In this document: in pieces, positions 61,639 through 64,000 of the stretch | Layout of the letters: each line of letters opens with the position of its first letter | Position numbering within the stretch: position 1 is the stretch's first letter | Position numbers and translations under genes: made by a program | Assembly (NCBI RefSeq): GCF_021869535.1 | Contig: NW_026262734.1 | Coordinates: 110,209,088 to 110,273,087 of the forward strand | Direction: 5' to 3' | DNA length: 64,000 nt | DNA from: Mytilus californianus | Taxonomy: Eukaryota; Mollusca; Bivalvia; Mytilida; Mytilidae | Notes under the pieces: model-generated | Databases searched by the model: none | What the model was told of the DNA's origin: nothing | What the model saw: the letters and a program-made list of their open reading frames with translations, nothing else

Positions 61639-64000
61639 GGTTTGACACCTGGAGTAACAACCCGTGGTTATGTGACCTGGAGTTACAACCCATGTTTTGT
61701 TACCTGGAGTTACAACCCGTGGTTTGTAGTTGGAGTTACAATCCGGGGTTTGACACCTGGAGTTACAACCTGGGGTTTGCCACCTGGAGTTACAACCCGT
61801 GGTTTGTGACCTGGAGATACAACATGTGGTTTGTGACCTGGAGTTACAAGCCGTTGTTTGCAACCTGGAGTTACAACACGTGGTTTGTCACTTGGACTTA
61901 CAACCTGTGGTATATGACCTGGAGTTACAAGCCGAGGTTTGCGACCTGGAGATACAACCTGCGGTTTGTGACCTAGAGTTACAACCCGTGATTTGCGACC
62001 TGGAGTTACAACCCGTGGTTATGTGACCTTGAGTTACAAGCCGTGGTTTGCGACCTGGTGTTACAACCTGTGGTTTGTGACCTGGAGTAACAACCTGTGG
62101 TTTGTGACATAGAGTTACAACAAGTGGTTTGTCACCTTGAGTTACAACCCGTGGGTTTGTGACCTGGAGTTACAACATGTGGTTTGTCACCTGGAGTTAC
62201 AACCTGTGGTTTGGCAACTGGAGTTACAACATGGGGTTTGTCACCTGGAGTTACAACCCGTGGTTTGTCACCTGGAGTTAGAACTCGTGTTTTCTTACCT
62301 GGAGTTATAACCCGTGGTTTGTCACCTGGAGTTACAACCCGTGGTTTGTCACATGGAGTTACAACCTGTAGTTCGTGACCTGGAGATACAACCTGTGGTT
62401 TGTGACCTGGAGTTACAACCTGTGGTTTGTGACCTGGAGTTACAACCTGTGGTTTGTGACCTGGAATTACAACCTGTGGTTTGCGACCTGGAGTTACAAT
62501 CTGTGGTTTGTGACTTAGAGTTACAACCAGTGGTTTGTGACCTGGAGTTACAACCTGTGGTTTGTGACCTAGAGTTACAACCCGTGGTTTGTGACCTGGA
62601 ATTTCAACCTGTGGTTTGTGACCTAGAGTTACAACCTGTGGTTTGTGACCTGGAGTTACAACCTGTGGTTTGTGACCTAGAGTTACAGCCTGTGGTTTGT
62701 GACCTGGAGTTACAACCCGAGGTTTGTGAAATGGGTTACAAGCTGTGGTTCGTGACCTAGAGTTACAAGTCGTGGTTTGCGACCTGGAGTTACAACCCGT
62801 GGTTCGTGACCTGGAGTTAGAACCTGTGGTTTGTGACCTGGAGTTACAACCTGTGGTTTGTCACCTGGAGTTACAATCCGTGGTTTGACACCTGGAGTTA
62901 CAACCTGGGGTTTGACACCTGGAGTAACAACCCGTGGTTATGTGACCTGGAGTTACAACCCGTGTTTTGTTAGCTGGAGTTACAACCCGTGGTTTGTACT
63001 TGGAGTTACAACCTGTGGTTTGTGACCTGGAGTTACAAGCCGTGGTTTGTGACCTGGAGTTAGAAGCCGTGGTTTGTGACCTGGAGTTACAACCCGTGGT
63101 TTGTGACCTGGAGATACAACATGTGGTTTGTGACCTGGAGTTACAAGCCGTGGTTTGCGACCTGGAGTTACAACCTGTGGTTTGTGACCTGGAGTTACAA
63201 CCTGTGGTTTGCGACCTGGAGTTACAACCTGTGGTTTGCGACCTGGAGTTACAACCTGTGGTTTGTGACCTGGAGTTACAACCTGTGGTTTGCGACCTGG
63301 AGTTACAATCCGTGGTTTGTGACCTGGAGATACAACATGTGGTTTGTGACCTGGAGTTACAAGCCGTGGTTTGTGACCTGGAGTTACAAGCCGTGGTTTG
63401 TGACCTGGAGTTACAACCCGTGGTTTGTGACCTGGAGATACAACATGTGGTTTGTGACCTGGAGTTACAAGCCGTGGTTTGCGACCTGGAGTTACAACAC
63501 GTGGTTTGTCATTTGGACTTACAACCTGTGGAATATGACCTGGAGTTACAAGCCGTGGTTTGCGACCTGGATATACAACCTGCGGTTTGTGACCTAGAGT
63601 TACAACCCGTGGTTTGCGACCTGGAGTAACAACCCGTGGTTATGTGACCTAGAGTTACAAGCCGTGGTTTGCGACCTGGTGTTACCACCTGTGGTTTGTG
63701 ACCTGGAGTAACAACCTGTGGTTTGTGACATAGAGTTACAACCCGTGGTTTGTCACCTGGAGTTACAACCCGTGGTTTTCCTACCTGGAGTTACAACATG
63801 TGGTTTGTCACCTGGAGTTACAACCTGTGGTTTGTCACCTGGAGTTACAACCTGGGGTTTGTCACCTGGAGTTACAACCTGTGGTTTGTCACATGGAGTT
63901 ACAACCTGTGGTTCGTTACCTGGAGTTACAACCTGTGGTTTGTGACCTGGAGTTACAACCTGTGGTTTGTGACCTGGAGTTACAACCTGTGGTTCGTGAC
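61639..64000 (+). repeat. Diverged partial third higher-order copy
   Basis: 62184-62760 aligns with 57662-58238 at an offset of 4,522 bp, with scattered substitutions. From about 63500 on, the offset to copy 2 is 4,603 bp, so three extra 27-bp units (81 bp) lie between. Further right, about four units present in copy 2 (near 59300) are missing. It shows unit-by-unit gain and loss in an older copy of the same block. Confidence 0.8.

Larger units (their letters stand above)
49598..64000 (+). repeat. 27-bp satellite array, at least 14.4 kb
   Basis: Head-to-tail units with the recurring parts TGACCTGGAGTTACAA and CCTGTGGTTTG (27 bp together). The main variable positions are GTGACC/GTCACC/GCGACC, CCTGTGG/CCCGTGG/GCCGTGG/CATGTGG and CCTGG/CCTAG. 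By length this is roughly 530 units; a few are short (for example near 52335 and 52600) or long (six extra bases near 54130). The array starts abruptly at about 49598 and runs off the right edge. Forward frames repeat as CDLELQPVV, VTWSYNLWF or LSPGVTTCG and are each broken by stops (mostly the CCTAGAG variant). There is no start context, splice pattern or constraint, so I treat it as non-coding satellite. Confidence 0.95.

Noticed and set aside
49644..63945. Dozens of open reading frames of 60-318 codons in the last 14 kb
   Set aside because: They are frame shadows of the 27-bp satellite: several frames overlap on the same bases, none is favoured and stops recur in all copies. No start or splice context was seen.
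49598..64000. CRISPR-like array (regular repeats)
   Set aside because: No spacers: units are contiguous 27-bp tandem repeats in a eukaryotic context.

Overview
The window looks like nuclear DNA of a bivalve mollusc, most likely a mussel of the Mytilus type. The basis is indirect: AT-rich sequence, spliced genes with long introns, secreted TSP1 and C1q proteins, a RING-less B-box/NHL-type protein, a tRNA-derived SINE with an (ATCA)n tail, and many short dispersed repeat families seen several times here. No bacterial-style operon or virus was seen. Species assignment is inference.

Layout. 1-10 kb: the 3' part of a minus-strand gene for an extracellular protein. Six exons, all bounded by phase-1 introns, encode three thrombospondin type-1 modules followed by an unrecognised Cys-containing domain. 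Its 3' end lies left of the window and its 5' exons were not found. 10-29 kb: no gene recognised. This stretch holds dispersed repeats, two diverged copies of a several-kb segment (about 11.7-17.3 kb and 21.15-25 kb) and a tract rich in CGATATCG palindromes (26.2-26.9 kb). 29.7-31.6 kb: a complete two-exon minus-strand gene for a secreted coiled-coil C1q-domain protein, with a SINE in its intron. 34.3-35.9 kb: a single-coding-exon plus-strand gene for a B-box/coiled-coil/beta-propeller protein. 39.4-46.1 kb: decayed elements, namely a LINE C-terminal remnant (minus), a full-length intronless cytochrome P450 pseudogene (minus), a 63-bp minisatellite and a LINE reverse-transcriptase remnant (plus). 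46-49.6 kb: repeats and a cluster of TGACG motifs.

49.6-64 kb (running off the right edge): a very large tandem array of a 27-bp unit, roughly 530 units by length. It contains a higher-order structure: a 5,875-bp block present twice head to tail with almost no differences, followed by a more diverged partial third copy. Because 27 is a multiple of three, all three forward frames stay open for long stretches, which gives many spurious ORFs. I read this as non-coding satellite.

The genes do not form a pathway. The C1q and B-box proteins belong to families that are greatly expanded in bivalves and often linked to innate immunity, and the TSP1 protein is probably extracellular. The most unusual object is the 27-bp satellite with its near-perfect 5.9-kb higher-order duplication; the most interesting protein feature is the domain that follows the TSP1 modules.
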